Assembly (NCBI GenBank): GCA_021793595.1
Contig: JAJYSL010000298.1
Location: 1 to 5,550, forward strand
Source: Acidobacteriota bacterium
GTDB lineage: Bacteria; Acidobacteriota; Terriglobia; Terriglobales; Acidobacteriaceae
Length of the DNA: 5,550 bases
Direction: 5' to 3'
Shown: piece by piece, positions 5,489-5,550 of the stretch
Position numbering within the stretch: position 1 is the stretch's first letter
How the letters are laid out: each line of letters opens with the position of its first letter
The notes under the pieces: generated by a model
The model's input: the letters and a program-made list of their open reading frames with translations, nothing else
Told to the model about the DNA's origin: nothing
Database searches by the model: none
Translations under genes and position numbers: made by a program

Positions 5489-5550
5489 GAGTAGATAAAG
5501 ACCAATTCGACGCACTGCTTTCGAAGTTGATGCAATCTCCCCCAAGATCG
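5485..5550 (+). CDS. Start of a fourth operon gene, cut by the window edge
   Basis: ATG 5485 overlaps the preceding TGA as ATGA, and 22 codons stay open to the last base ('MRVDKDQFDALLSKLMQS' then 'PPRS'). The 4-base overlap repeats the coupling seen at the previous junction, which supports a real gene despite a weak upstream AGG. The visible part is a charged amphipathic helix followed by prolines. Too little is present to name it; small proteins with a similar helical start are known beside many accessory genes. Confidence 0.55.
   Translation, partial: MRVDKDQFDALLSKLMQSPPRS

Noticed and set aside
1..5550. CRISPR array, transfer RNA, ribosomal RNA or insertion-sequence ends
   Set aside because: No regularly spaced repeats, cloverleaf-like segments, rRNA-like stretches or transposase coding were seen on either strand.

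Overview
The window looks like chromosomal DNA from an Acidobacteriota member (inference, from protein style). Three things point there: a Crp/Fnr regulator with the helix-turn-helix wording 'MVGTTRSRVSFFMNRFRKLG', a large secreted protein ending in 'GGSTVYLDNLTIYRW', and a small hypothetical protein with the 'LPPLTGAESIGDFIACV' block. I recall all three as typical of that phylum, but no search was run.

Left part (1-2744, mostly housekeeping or regulatory): the 3' end of a secreted beta-sandwich-type protein (+) converges on a Crp/Fnr-family regulator (-). A 219-base gap follows, then a secreted seven-bladed beta-propeller protein (-) with a clear ribosome binding site. The propeller gene is very GC-rich (41 of 60 bases in 1921-1980), so it casts long meaningless open frames on the + strand.

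Middle part (2745-4009): just upstream of the propeller gene lies the decayed C-terminal half of a LysR-type regulator (-), with several frame breaks and no DNA-binding domain. Next, on +, come a tiny ORF with a signal-peptide look, a GC-rich hairpin with a GTGA loop, and a 12-bp hairpin followed by a T tract. That hairpin ends exactly at the Shine-Dalgarno of a 187-residue hypothetical protein, an arrangement that suggests attenuation or a structured leader.

Right part (about 4010-5550): composition drops sharply (22 G/C of 60 in 4141-4200) and an operon-like run of overlapping + genes begins: a RelE/HigB (Gp49-like) toxin, an XRE-family antitoxin with extra N- and C-terminal parts, a DUF3467-like small protein, and the first 22 codons of a fourth gene running off the window. 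Overlaps are 32, 4 and 4 bases. The 213 bases ahead of the toxin contain several inverted repeats, including a candidate antitoxin operator and a hairpin against the weak toxin ribosome binding site. This looks like an acquired toxin-antitoxin island in which the third and fourth genes are translationally coupled to the antitoxin, and it is the best candidate here for an under-described system.
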